Assembly: GCF_003957295.1 (NCBI RefSeq)
Contig: NZ_RQPJ01000001.1
Location: 682,001-746,000 of the forward strand
Reading direction: 5' to 3'
Source of the DNA: Arenibacter aquaticus
Lineage (GTDB): Bacteria > Bacteroidota > Bacteroidia > Flavobacteriales > Flavobacteriaceae
DNA: 64,000 bases
In this document: positions 1-8,073 of the stretch, one piece after another
How positions within the stretch are numbered: the stretch's first letter is position 1
Layout: the number at the start of each line of letters is the position of its first letter
Made by a program: the position numbers and the translations under genes
The notes under the pieces: model-generated
What the model was told of the DNA's origin: nothing
Database searches by the model: none
What the model saw: the letters and a program-made list of their open reading frames with translations, nothing else

Positions 1-514
1 AAAACTCTTCAAACCCTTGTCTGGTTGGTAAAAACTCCGGCTGATCCCCCAAATGCCACTTCCCAAACATCCCAGTTCTGTAACCCACAGATTGGGCGAT
101 TTCTGCGAGGGTAATTTCATCTGGGTTCAAACCATTTCCATCGGCAGCCAAACAAACCGGGAACCGTTTTCCCGCAGGTACATTTGGCAGCTCCACCGCC
201 AAACTGGAGGGCGGTTCCATGTTTAGCCTTCTTGGGTAACAACCCGTCATAAGGGCTGCTCGTGACGGCGTACACAAAGGGGCCGCCACGTAGAAACTGC
301 TGAGCTTAGCGCCTTCCGCGGCCATTTTATCAATATTGGGGGTGTAGACATGTTCACCACCAAAACAACTAAGGTCTCCATAGCCTTGATCGTCCGTAAA
401 GATGATAATGAAATTTGGCTTTACTTCCTTGGACGGGTTTTGGGCATTGGATCCGCAACCCAAAAGGAAGCTCAAGGGTAGAGAGATGATGATTGGTAGA
501 ACGAAAATTTTCAT
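1..514 (-). CDS. Lipoprotein sulfatase, S1 family (N-terminal part; runs off left edge)
   Basis: Translating the minus strand from the ATG at 514 gives 171 codons before the window ends, so the C-terminus is missing. The protein opens with a lipoprotein signal peptide whose lipobox ends at Cys20 (SFLLGC). It continues with the metal-binding FTDDQGYGD segment (Asp41, Asp42) and the CTPSR motif at residues 81-85, in which Cys81 would be oxidised to formylglycine. Next come GCYPRR and the GMFGKWHLG block, all typical of type I sulfatases. It is expected to desulfate glycans at the cell surface or in the periplasm. It lies 191 bp downstream of the GH97 gene on the same strand and probably belongs to the same PUL transcript. 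Substrate and subfamily cannot be read from this fragment. Confidence 0.93.
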   Translation of the reverse strand, partial: MKIFVLPIIISLPLSFLLGCGSNAQNPSKEVKPNFIIIFTDDQGYGDLSCFGGEHVYTPNIDKMAAEGAKLSSFYVAAPLCTPSRAALMTGCYPRRLNMEPPSSLAVELPNVPAGKRFPVCLAADGNGLNPDEITLAEIAQSVGYRTGMFGKWHLGDQPEFLPTRQGFEEF

Positions 515-705
515 TCTTTTTTTTGAAAAAAATATGTACTTGTTACCCATGGTTTGTTGGTCTAAAATAATACTATTAATTCCCTTATAACACTCATAAA
601 TTAGCTATTGCTACGCATAAATTGTACATATCTCGGGCTCATAAAATTCAACAACTGGAATTCTTTCCCAAAGTGAGAAATCTACATCACAGAAAGAATT
701 AGGTG

Positions 706-2622
706 TTATTTAGTTGGCCGTATCCACATACAATGTCCGCCTCCTGGCGCCATTACGGCCTTAATAACATCCCCTTTCCTTACTTTGCCCTTCCTTACCT
801 GGTAAGCTTCTGGATTGGTCTTGCAATGGGTTTCCTTGGTGTCTTCGTAAAAGGTGATATCGTATTCCTGATCCGTCTCCAAAAAGTCCAGATCAATGTC
901 CAGAGTTCCCCCTTCTTGGTTGTACACACTTCCTATAAACCATTCTTTACCGTGGCGCCTGGCCGTAGTAATATATTCGCCTATTTTGGAATGTAGCACC
1001 TGGCTCTCGTCCCATTTCCCAACAGGCAATTTTTGAATAAATTCGAACAGATCGGTCTTGGCCGCATATGCTTCCGGGGCATCCGGGATACAGACCAAAC
1101 CACTGAAAATAACCAATGTTCGGGCGGCTTCAGAAGCTACTGTCGAAAAATAAGTATTTGTTTCCCGTGGGCCTTTTTGCCTTAGGCCATTGTTGATTCC
1201 GATCAAATCAAAGTTGCCGTTGTTCATATCCAAAGGACCGGTAATGGCATTTATCAGTGCCATTTTGATGAATGATTCTGGGGTAAAGGCCCGACGTGAA
1301 TCTTGTTGGGCATGACAATATTCGCGGGTAATGGCATTGGGGTAGGTACGTCTTATTCCCGTAAAAGGTACCGGACTGTCATGGAAGTCGATCAGTAAGT
1401 TACTGGCTGCACTTTGCTTTATGGCCTCCCTGGTAAAATCCACATTGTTACCCATAAAACCATATTTAATGCCCTTCATCCCCAAAGACTGGTAATAGGG
1501 AAAAAGTTCCTCATCGCCGTATTCTCCGTGCCTCCTATCATAATACAACATTAGATCTACCTCCCTTTCTTCGGCATAATCAATTACTTTTTGTAGGTCC
1601 AGTTTATCCGAAAGCTCAAAATGTCCCTTGGTAACTTCCTTATACCAAGAATCATCAATAAGGAAATAATCGATTCCTCTTTCTGCGGCAAAGTCGATAA
1701 AACGGAAATAGCTTTCGGTATTGATGCCATACTCAAAACCATCGGGAGCAGTGTACCCATGAACACGCCAGTCCCACAAGGTCTTTCCAGGCTTTATCCA
1801 ATCTGTAGTATCAAGTTTGGATGGAGTTGCCAAATTGATAGGTACTGTGTTCACCACAAGATCCCCAGCGGATTTCCCGAAAAGAATAACCCGCCAGGGA
1901 CTGGTCCATTCCTTTTCATTCAATTCTACTTTGTTTACGGACAATATTTTTCCTTCCGCACCTGCTATATCCAGCTGCATAGGGTCTATACTCTTGGCCA
2001 CATAAAGGTCCGACTCCAATAGTGCCATATAGGATTGGTTTGGCGATTCAACCACCAACGGGACGCTTATTTTCCTTTTTTTATCGCTTTTCTTTAGTAA
2101 ATAATCCGTTAATCCTTTAAAATCCACGGGACCCAAGGGCTCACTTTCACCTGCGGGCGTAAAAAAATTACTTCCTTGGGGAATGCTATATGTGCATTTA
2201 AAAATGGCTTCCTTTGGCTTATCGCCTTCATGGAGGACAAATCTAAATGCGACTCCTTCATTATAGGCCCTGGCCAGCAATTTACCGGATACTCCATCGA
2301 TATTTAGATCCAATTGAAGTTCTTTATAATGGTCCCGGATGCTGCTTTGCTGCCCCCAAACCGGACTCCAACTATCATCGTTTTCACTTTCGGAAGCCTC
2401 CAAAATGGTTACTGAGGCGTTTGGAAATATTTCCAGTTCCGAAGTCCCTATACTTTGCAAGTCTCCCGAATGTACCCAATAATTCAACTTATCATCAACA
2501 AGTTCTATAGCAAGCGAACGATTACCGTCTGGCGAAGTTAGGTGGAAACTATTCAGCGGTTTTTGGCAGGACACCAAAACTGTCAACAGGGCAATAAAAA
2601 AGAACATTCTCCGCATTATCAT
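706..2622 (-). CDS. Glycoside hydrolase family 97 lipoprotein (alpha-glucosidase/alpha-galactosidase type)
   Basis: This 638-residue protein is close to the usual GH97 length (SusB relatives are about 650-740). A signal peptide with lipobox Cys19 is followed by the GH97 N-terminal beta-sandwich (about 25-270). The (beta/alpha)8 catalytic domain (about 280-550) carries WDWRVHGY at 283-290, YFLIDDSWY at 319-327, GIKYGFMGNN at 384-393, IDFHD at 411-415 and GIRRTYPN at 422-429, and a C-terminal beta domain ends the chain. GH97 enzymes cleave alpha-linked glucose or galactose by inversion or retention. In retaining members I expect an Asp in the GIKxDF position, and here it is Gly389, which hints at the inverting branch. 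That assignment is from memory of the family. The gene sits between sulfatase genes with gaps under 200 bp, so an alpha-linked residue exposed by desulfation is a reasonable substrate. Confidence 0.92.
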   Translation of the reverse strand: MIMRRMFFFIALLTVLVSCQKPLNSFHLTSPDGNRSLAIELVDDKLNYWVHSGDLQSIGTSELEIFPNASVTILEASESENDDSWSPVWGQQSSIRDHYKELQLDLNIDGVSGKLLARAYNEGVAFRFVLHEGDKPKEAIFKCTYSIPQGSNFFTPAGESEPLGPVDFKGLTDYLLKKSDKKRKISVPLVVESPNQSYMALLESDLYVAKSIDPMQLDIAGAEGKILSVNKVELNEKEWTSPWRVILFGKSAGDLVVNTVPINLATPSKLDTTDWIKPGKTLWDWRVHGYTAPDGFEYGINTESYFRFIDFAAERGIDYFLIDDSWYKEVTKGHFELSDKLDLQKVIDYAEEREVDLMLYYDRRHGEYGDEELFPYYQSLGMKGIKYGFMGNNVDFTREAIKQSAASNLLIDFHDSPVPFTGIRRTYPNAITREYCHAQQDSRRAFTPESFIKMALINAITGPLDMNNGNFDLIGINNGLRQKGPRETNTYFSTVASEAARTLVIFSGLVCIPDAPEAYAAKTDLFEFIQKLPVGKWDESQVLHSKIGEYITTARRHGKEWFIGSVYNQEGGTLDIDLDFLETDQEYDITFYEDTKETHCKTNPEAYQVRKGKVRKGDVIKAVMAPGGGHCMWIRPTK

Positions 2623-2650
2623 ATAAATTTTAAATTTTGCTTATATATTT

Positions 2651-4240
2651 TTAATCTTTGGTCGCCATACTGCCCCACCAGTTGTTATTGGGATCAAAAT
2701 CATTGGATAGCATCTCCATCCGTTGTTTTTCCAAAGCAGGCATTTTTTCATATTCCATTTTGTGCAAAAACTCCTTGGCCTTCTCTTCTGAATATTCTGG
2801 GTCGGGATTTGCGTATTTGGCCCCCACCTCTTTTAGATAGTCGAACAACTCCTTGTTCAGCTCTTCTACCTTATCAGGATAGGCTGTCGCAACATCCGTT
2901 GTCTCACTAAGGTCTTTAGACAGGTTATAGAGTTCTTTTCTTCCGTCCTCATAGTAATGAATAAGCTTCCAGTTGCCTCGGCGAATAATTGAAGAAGGCT
3001 CTCCCCCTTGGTTGCCGTAATGCGGAAAATGCCAGATAAGGGCGCGCTCTGCCGGCGTTTCCCCTTTAAATAAAGGAAGAAGGCTAATGCCGTCATTGTG
3101 TTCCCCAGGCAGTTTTTCGGCACCTGCCAACTCTAAAAATGTGGGATAAAAATCCGTTCCAGATACAGGATAATCAATCTTCTCACCTCCTTTGGAGAGA
3201 CCGGGAACTTTAATAAAATAGGGTTCCCTGATACCGCCCTCAAACTGGTACCCTTTGCCCGCTCGCAGGGGTTTATTACTGGTAGAGAAATTATCCCCGG
3301 CAGCTACCCCTCCATTATCGGAGGTAAACACTACAATGGTATTTTCCTCCAATCCCAAATCATCAAGGGCCGAAAGTACCTGCCCAACGGCATCATCCAT
3401 TTGTTCTACCAAACCGGCATATATGGGGTTGTCCTGTACTTGGCGAATGGGCAAAAATTTCCCCATGCTATAGGCACTTTCCGCTATTCCCTGTTCTACA
3501 GCCTTATCCCGATATTTCTTCCATTTTTCCTGTGTGGTCTGGATTGGCGAATGCACCGCATAAAAGGACAGGTAAGCAAAAAAAGGTTTTCCGGTTTTCT
3601 GCGGATTATTTTCCTGTATAAAATTTACGGTTTCCTTGGCAAGGCGGTGCGAAAGGTTCTCCCCTTCTTTCAGGTTTTCCAAATTGGGGTTTTGGTAGGG
3701 TGAAAAATAACCTCCCCTTGGCCCTCCTGAAGTCCAGCCGCCAACGTTGATATCAAATCCGTGATCTTCGGGCCAAGAACCCTTATCCCCTAAGTGCCAT
3801 TTCCCTGCAAAAAAAGTTTTATACCCATGCTGTTTCAATGCTTCGGGCATGGTAATGTAATCCTTGGGCAGGTTGTGGGTATAATCGGCAGGAAGCAGTT
3901 TTGTAAAGCGATTCCTTTTTCGCCATGCCTCACCGGAAGGAGACCCTATATGTACGGTAATATTATGCCTGGCAGTAAATTTACCGGACATTATACTGGC
4001 CCTTGAAGGGCTACACACCCTACTTGCAGCATAGCCGTTGGTAAAAATAGTTCCTTGATCTGCTATACGGTCTATGTTTGGTGTTTCATAATAGGTGCTG
4101 CCCATACAACTAAGATCGGTATAGCCCAAATCATCGGCAAGGATGAAAACAATATTGGGCCGACTCTCACTTTCCTGCTTTTGACAGGAAACAGAGAATA
4201 CCAAAAGAAAGGATAGAATGGATATATAAAACTTAAGCAT
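2651..4240 (-). CDS. Lipoprotein sulfatase, S1 family
   Basis: This is a full-length type I sulfatase of 529 residues. The signal peptide ends in lipobox Cys19 (VFSVSC). The metal ligands ADDLGY lie at 35-40, and the formylglycine motif CSPSR is at 76-80 with Cys76 as the residue to be modified. FAGKWHLGD and the later VFTSDNGG block complete the active-site core, and the C-terminal subdomain carries WKLIHYYEDG near 430. It would hydrolyse sulfate esters on a polysaccharide or oligosaccharide outside the cytoplasm. It depends on a formylglycine-generating or anaerobic maturase that is not in this window. It lies 28 bp upstream of the GH97 gene and 26 bp downstream of another sulfatase gene, a clear operon arrangement. 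The sulfate position it attacks is unknown. Confidence 0.95.
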   Translation of the reverse strand: MLKFYISILSFLLVFSVSCQKQESESRPNIVFILADDLGYTDLSCMGSTYYETPNIDRIADQGTIFTNGYAASRVCSPSRASIMSGKFTARHNITVHIGSPSGEAWRKRNRFTKLLPADYTHNLPKDYITMPEALKQHGYKTFFAGKWHLGDKGSWPEDHGFDINVGGWTSGGPRGGYFSPYQNPNLENLKEGENLSHRLAKETVNFIQENNPQKTGKPFFAYLSFYAVHSPIQTTQEKWKKYRDKAVEQGIAESAYSMGKFLPIRQVQDNPIYAGLVEQMDDAVGQVLSALDDLGLEENTIVVFTSDNGGVAAGDNFSTSNKPLRAGKGYQFEGGIREPYFIKVPGLSKGGEKIDYPVSGTDFYPTFLELAGAEKLPGEHNDGISLLPLFKGETPAERALIWHFPHYGNQGGEPSSIIRRGNWKLIHYYEDGRKELYNLSKDLSETTDVATAYPDKVEELNKELFDYLKEVGAKYANPDPEYSEEKAKEFLHKMEYEKMPALEKQRMEMLSNDFDPNNNWWGSMATKD

Positions 4241-4266
4241 GGACTTGTATGATTGTTAGTAAAAAT

Positions 4267-5847
4267 TTAGTTGACAATGCCATCAATTTGTGTCCACCCC
4301 TCCATGCCATCATTTTTCTGCTTGGTTCCAGGAGTACTTCTGCCATCTAGAATTATCTTTTTTAGGGCCGACTTAAGTTCGGCTGCTTTCTCTGGGTGTT
4401 GGGCTATCAAATTTTTTGTCTCCCCAATATCAGTTGCCAAATTATATAGCTGCATAGAGGGCAAATCAAGATTTTCCTTTTTTATATCCTGTGGCCTTGG
4501 GTAGCTCCACCCGCCGGAACCGGGACAAATACTTAATTTCCAAGAGCCCTGCCTGATGGCAAAAGATCCATTTATGGAATGATGAACGGTATATTCACGA
4601 ATCTCCTCATCTTTTTCTCCTTTTATAAGGGACAGCATGCTATAGCTGTCCTCTGCCTCGGCATCCTTAATTTTGTACCCTGTTAATTCCGCGCAAGTGG
4701 CAAAAAAGTCGGTAGTACAGATAATTTTGTCCGTACTGGCATTTTTTGGAGCTTTATTAGGCCATTCTACAATAAAGGGAACATGGTGCCCGCCTTCGAA
4801 AATATCGGCCTTGGTTCCCCTAAAAGTATAGCTGGGATCATGATCTACTTTGGCTAACTCCTCAAAATCGGCTTTGGGCGAACAGCCGTTGTCACTGGTA
4901 AACACCAAAAGGGTATTTTCCGATATGCCCTGTTTTTTAAGGGCTGCCCTTATTTGGCCTACCACATCATCTACCTGCATTACAAAATCGCCGTACATAT
5001 TGGTATTGCTTTTACCCAAAAATTCAGTGGTGGGCAAAATAGGTGTGTGGGGAGCGGGCAATGGAAAATATAAGAAGAAGGGCGCTTTTCCCTTCGCCTT
5101 TTCATCTATATACTCAACGGCCTTATCCGTCAAATCCTGCAGCACGTTGGCGTGTACAAAATCGTCCGAAGTTGGTCCTTTTCGCCATATCCCTTTTTCA
5201 TCGACCGAAACGGTAGACTTGGTGGGCACCATGGTAGGCATATCGTTCTCCACGTATACATAGGGTGCCATATCCAATGAACCACAAAAACCAAAGGAGT
5301 AGTCGAACCCATGGGTAGCTGGCCCATTTTCGACCGGAGCAGCAAAATTCACCTTTGGATTCCCATTTAGTTTATTATGCTGTAAGTTAGGATTCTTATC
5401 CTGCATATCCCAATCCCAGCCAAGGTGCCATTTGCCCACGTAAGCCGTAGTATAACCCTGTGTTTTTAGCATTTCGGCAACTGTGGTACGTTCCTGTTTT
5501 ATCAAGGATTTTGAATAGCCGCTTAATACAAAACTCTTTAAGGAGGTTCTCCAATTATATCGCCCCGTCAATATACCATAGCGGGTAGGGGTACATACTG
5601 CCGATGAGGTATGGGCATCTGTAAACTTAACACCATTGGCTGCCATAGCGTCCAAGTTAGGGGTGGCAATTTTCCCTTCAGGGTTAAAGGCCTTGACATC
5701 GCCATACCCCAGGTCATCTGCAAGGATGTAGATAATGTTAGGGGATGGTGTTGCCGTTTTCACCGATGTTTTCTTATTCCTCTGGGCATGGCAGGAGAAT
5801 AGGGACAAGGCAAACAGTATTGTTATAAAATTGAGTACTCTTAACAT
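4267..5847 (-). CDS. Lipoprotein sulfatase (arylsulfatase-like), S1 family
   Basis: This is a 526-residue type I sulfatase with lipobox Cys19 (LSLFSC), metal ligands in ILADDLGYGD at 41-50 and the formylglycine motif CTPTR at 85-89. GKWHLGWDWD and VFTSDNGCSP follow. The ending of GRSTPG and a short tail suggests the arylsulfatase A-like branch. It differs strongly from the sulfatase encoded next to it, so the two probably attack different sulfate positions. It is the first gene of the sulfatase-GH97 group in the direction of transcription. About 435 bp separate it from susD, and that gap holds a strong terminator, so this group may have its own promoter. Confidence 0.94.
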   Translation of the reverse strand: MLRVLNFITILFALSLFSCHAQRNKKTSVKTATPSPNIIYILADDLGYGDVKAFNPEGKIATPNLDAMAANGVKFTDAHTSSAVCTPTRYGILTGRYNWRTSLKSFVLSGYSKSLIKQERTTVAEMLKTQGYTTAYVGKWHLGWDWDMQDKNPNLQHNKLNGNPKVNFAAPVENGPATHGFDYSFGFCGSLDMAPYVYVENDMPTMVPTKSTVSVDEKGIWRKGPTSDDFVHANVLQDLTDKAVEYIDEKAKGKAPFFLYFPLPAPHTPILPTTEFLGKSNTNMYGDFVMQVDDVVGQIRAALKKQGISENTLLVFTSDNGCSPKADFEELAKVDHDPSYTFRGTKADIFEGGHHVPFIVEWPNKAPKNASTDKIICTTDFFATCAELTGYKIKDAEAEDSYSMLSLIKGEKDEEIREYTVHHSINGSFAIRQGSWKLSICPGSGGWSYPRPQDIKKENLDLPSMQLYNLATDIGETKNLIAQHPEKAAELKSALKKIILDGRSTPGTKQKNDGMEGWTQIDGIVN

Positions 5848-6281
5848 TGGTCAAAATTTTAATGTTGAATAGTTCATATTGACGATATATTTCTTCTAAA
5901 AATCATTTTTTAAAATTAGCATATGAATAGGGAAGTTGCCACCATAAAAACGACCTCTTGCGGTACGTTTTTTGCTTAAACTATAAGTTTCAATCCTCTT
6001 TTTGATAAATTTTTCATGGCATTAAAAAAATCACGCTATATGGAAATATAGCCAATGACATCTAGGTAACACCAAAGCTTGAGTAGCCGATGAGCAACTT
6101 AACGGCTTATAGGTACAAAAAGGGCAGATTTTGTAAATCTGCCCTTTTAAAAATTAAACTATCCACTTATAATAAAATTATCGCAACCTAGATTTTAGCA
6201 TGTTATGGCACCCCTACCTACAAAAAATTTGACTAGGTCCTTTTGGATGCATGATTATGAATCTAAATCATAAGGGCCATA
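5848..6281. other. Intergenic region between susD-like and sulfatase genes
   Basis: This 434-bp gap has no convincing gene on either strand. It contains a strong hairpin terminator at 6118-6148, 133 bp past the SusD stop codon. It also has a 7+7 bp palindrome, GCTATAT-GGAA-ATATAGC, at 6035-6052. The sulfatase group starts 188 bp further on, so the segment between 5848 and 6117 is the obvious place for a second promoter and regulator site. I see no perfect TAnnTTTG element on the minus strand here. Confidence 0.5.
6118..6148 (-). terminator. Rho-independent terminator after susC-susD
   Basis: A perfect 14-bp inverted repeat (AAAAGGGCAGATTT and its complement) has a 3-nt loop and is followed on the minus strand by a T-run. 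It lies downstream of the SusD stop codon and separates susC-susD from the sulfatase-GH97 genes. The A-rich and T-rich arms mean it could work in both directions. Confidence 0.8.
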
Positions 6282-8063
6282 CTAAAGTTCAAATCCGGGG
6301 TTTTGGATTAAAGCATCATTATTTTCAATATCCTCCACAGGAATAGGTAAATAATAATCTTGTGGCTTAAATAGACGCACAACGGCTTCTGTACTAGTTT
6401 TTCTTGTAATTGAGTACGTATCAGCTGCAACATCCCAAGTAAATTGAACCCCAGTATATTGCTGATTTAAGAAATCGCCGGCTATTCTCCAACGTTTTAA
6501 ATCCCAATAGCGATGTCTCTCAAATGCTAATTCCAGTTTACGTTCATTCACTATATCGTCAAAGCTTATTGTACTTAACAATGGCATTCCAGCTCTTTCC
6601 CTAATTGCATTTACAGCATCCAAAGCATTATCTGTTTGTCCTAAAGCAAATGCGGCCTCGGCATAGTTTAAATAAATCTCTGCCAATCTCATTATCATAA
6701 GCGGGTTATTACTTTGAAGAGAAGCTACGATAGGTGTTGCTGTGTTTGCTAATTTATAGGCTGCTATTGCGGATTGAATTCGGTTTTGACGTGGGGATGA
6801 TGTAGGTACGCCAGCATCAGCGGCGGCGACAGCATCCGTTACTGCCTCATGAAAATATGCAGGTGCCCCAGCATAAACCATTCCGGGATAACCTACAGAG
6901 GCCTTAAATCTTGGATCTCTGGCATCAAACAATTCCTTTAGATCATAAAATGTATCAGGCCCTAAATTATCTTCTAAAGTTCCCGATCCATCGGGTAGTA
7001 ATTCTCCATCAGTTCCATCTTTATAATCAAACCAAGTAATAGTTTCAAAATATACATTTTCAGCTGCTCCCCAGTTAGCATGATCGGGGAGTGCTCTAGG
7101 CAAAGTATGCGTATCAAAACTATTGGTAATTCCTCCTTGACCGCTAAATTGCTGGAACATTATGCTCTCAGTATCATTAGCACTTCCTATATCGTCAAAA
7201 ATTTCACGATATTCAGATGTTGTAGCGCCCGGTCTTAACTGGTAAGAGCCGGTACCAAAAGGTGCCGGCATTAGAAGCTTTGAAGCTTCCAATGATTGCG
7301 TATAATAGTTGTCTGCGTTAGAGGCACTAATACCTACCAAGCCATCCTTTTTCATAGGAAGCAAGGCATCAAACTCTGCGATACTACCCGCATATAAAGC
7401 AGCACGGCTCTTAAAGGCAATGGCCGCATCCACATTTGGTTCCCAACCACCCACGGGCTTATCCTGTAATAGTTCTATTGCCTTATTGAAATCACTTATA
7501 ACTTGATCGTATGTTTCTTTTTCAGTACTTCTTGGAACTTTAAGTAAGTCTGGATCCAAACTTACATCTTGCACTTCTAAAATAATTGGTACACCACCAT
7601 AACGTTTTACCATTTGGAAATACATAATCGCCCTGGAAAAGTAAGCTTGTCCCAAACGCTGTTCACGATATTCCGTGGTTAATCCGCTATTTTCATCAGA
7701 TAATCGCGCTATGGCCTCGTTGACAACACGCATTAGCTGCCATCTCCAATAAGCCATGACATGATTTGTATTGCTACCATTTACACTACCGCCTACATCT
7801 GAATAGCCGTTTGCAGTGCCCCTAAATCGTCCTTCAGCCCCAAGACTGGTTTCCGCATAAAGCTCATTGTTTACCCTACCATAATTTGGTTGGTACACCA
7901 CGTCTATTCTATTGAATACATCTGCCATATAGGCATCCACTAAATTGGCATCATCCCACACTACATTTGCTGAGATCACATCCAATCTTGTTGCATCTAA
8001 AGGGTCTTGACAAGCCAAATTGGCCAACAAGGAAACTATAACTAAAATCTTTATTTTTCTCAT
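6282..8063 (-). CDS. SusD/RagB family glycan-binding lipoprotein
   Basis: This 593-residue surface lipoprotein has its lipobox at Cys18 (LLANLAC). SusD proteins cap the SusC porin and bind glycan chains before import. The N-terminal part shows the helical TPR-like fold: VVNEAIARLSDE, then YFSRAIMYFQMVKRYGGVP around 160-180. The C-terminal RagB part has LMIMRLAEIYLNYAEAAF, AVNAIRERAGMP and the hallmark ELAFERHRYWDLKRW. The C-terminus ends in YYLPIPVEDIENN...NPGF, as is usual. The gene lies 10 bp after the SusC gene and is surely co-transcribed with it. It is the most sequence-variable part of a PUL, so the ligand cannot be deduced here. Confidence 0.97.
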   Translation of the reverse strand: MRKIKILVIVSLLANLACQDPLDATRLDVISANVVWDDANLVDAYMADVFNRIDVVYQPNYGRVNNELYAETSLGAEGRFRGTANGYSDVGGSVNGSNTNHVMAYWRWQLMRVVNEAIARLSDENSGLTTEYREQRLGQAYFSRAIMYFQMVKRYGGVPIILEVQDVSLDPDLLKVPRSTEKETYDQVISDFNKAIELLQDKPVGGWEPNVDAAIAFKSRAALYAGSIAEFDALLPMKKDGLVGISASNADNYYTQSLEASKLLMPAPFGTGSYQLRPGATTSEYREIFDDIGSANDTESIMFQQFSGQGGITNSFDTHTLPRALPDHANWGAAENVYFETITWFDYKDGTDGELLPDGSGTLEDNLGPDTFYDLKELFDARDPRFKASVGYPGMVYAGAPAYFHEAVTDAVAAADAGVPTSSPRQNRIQSAIAAYKLANTATPIVASLQSNNPLMIMRLAEIYLNYAEAAFALGQTDNALDAVNAIRERAGMPLLSTISFDDIVNERKLELAFERHRYWDLKRWRIAGDFLNQQYTGVQFTWDVAADTYSITRKTSTEAVVRLFKPQDYYLPIPVEDIENNDALIQNPGFEL

Positions 8064-8073
8064 TTTTTATTTT

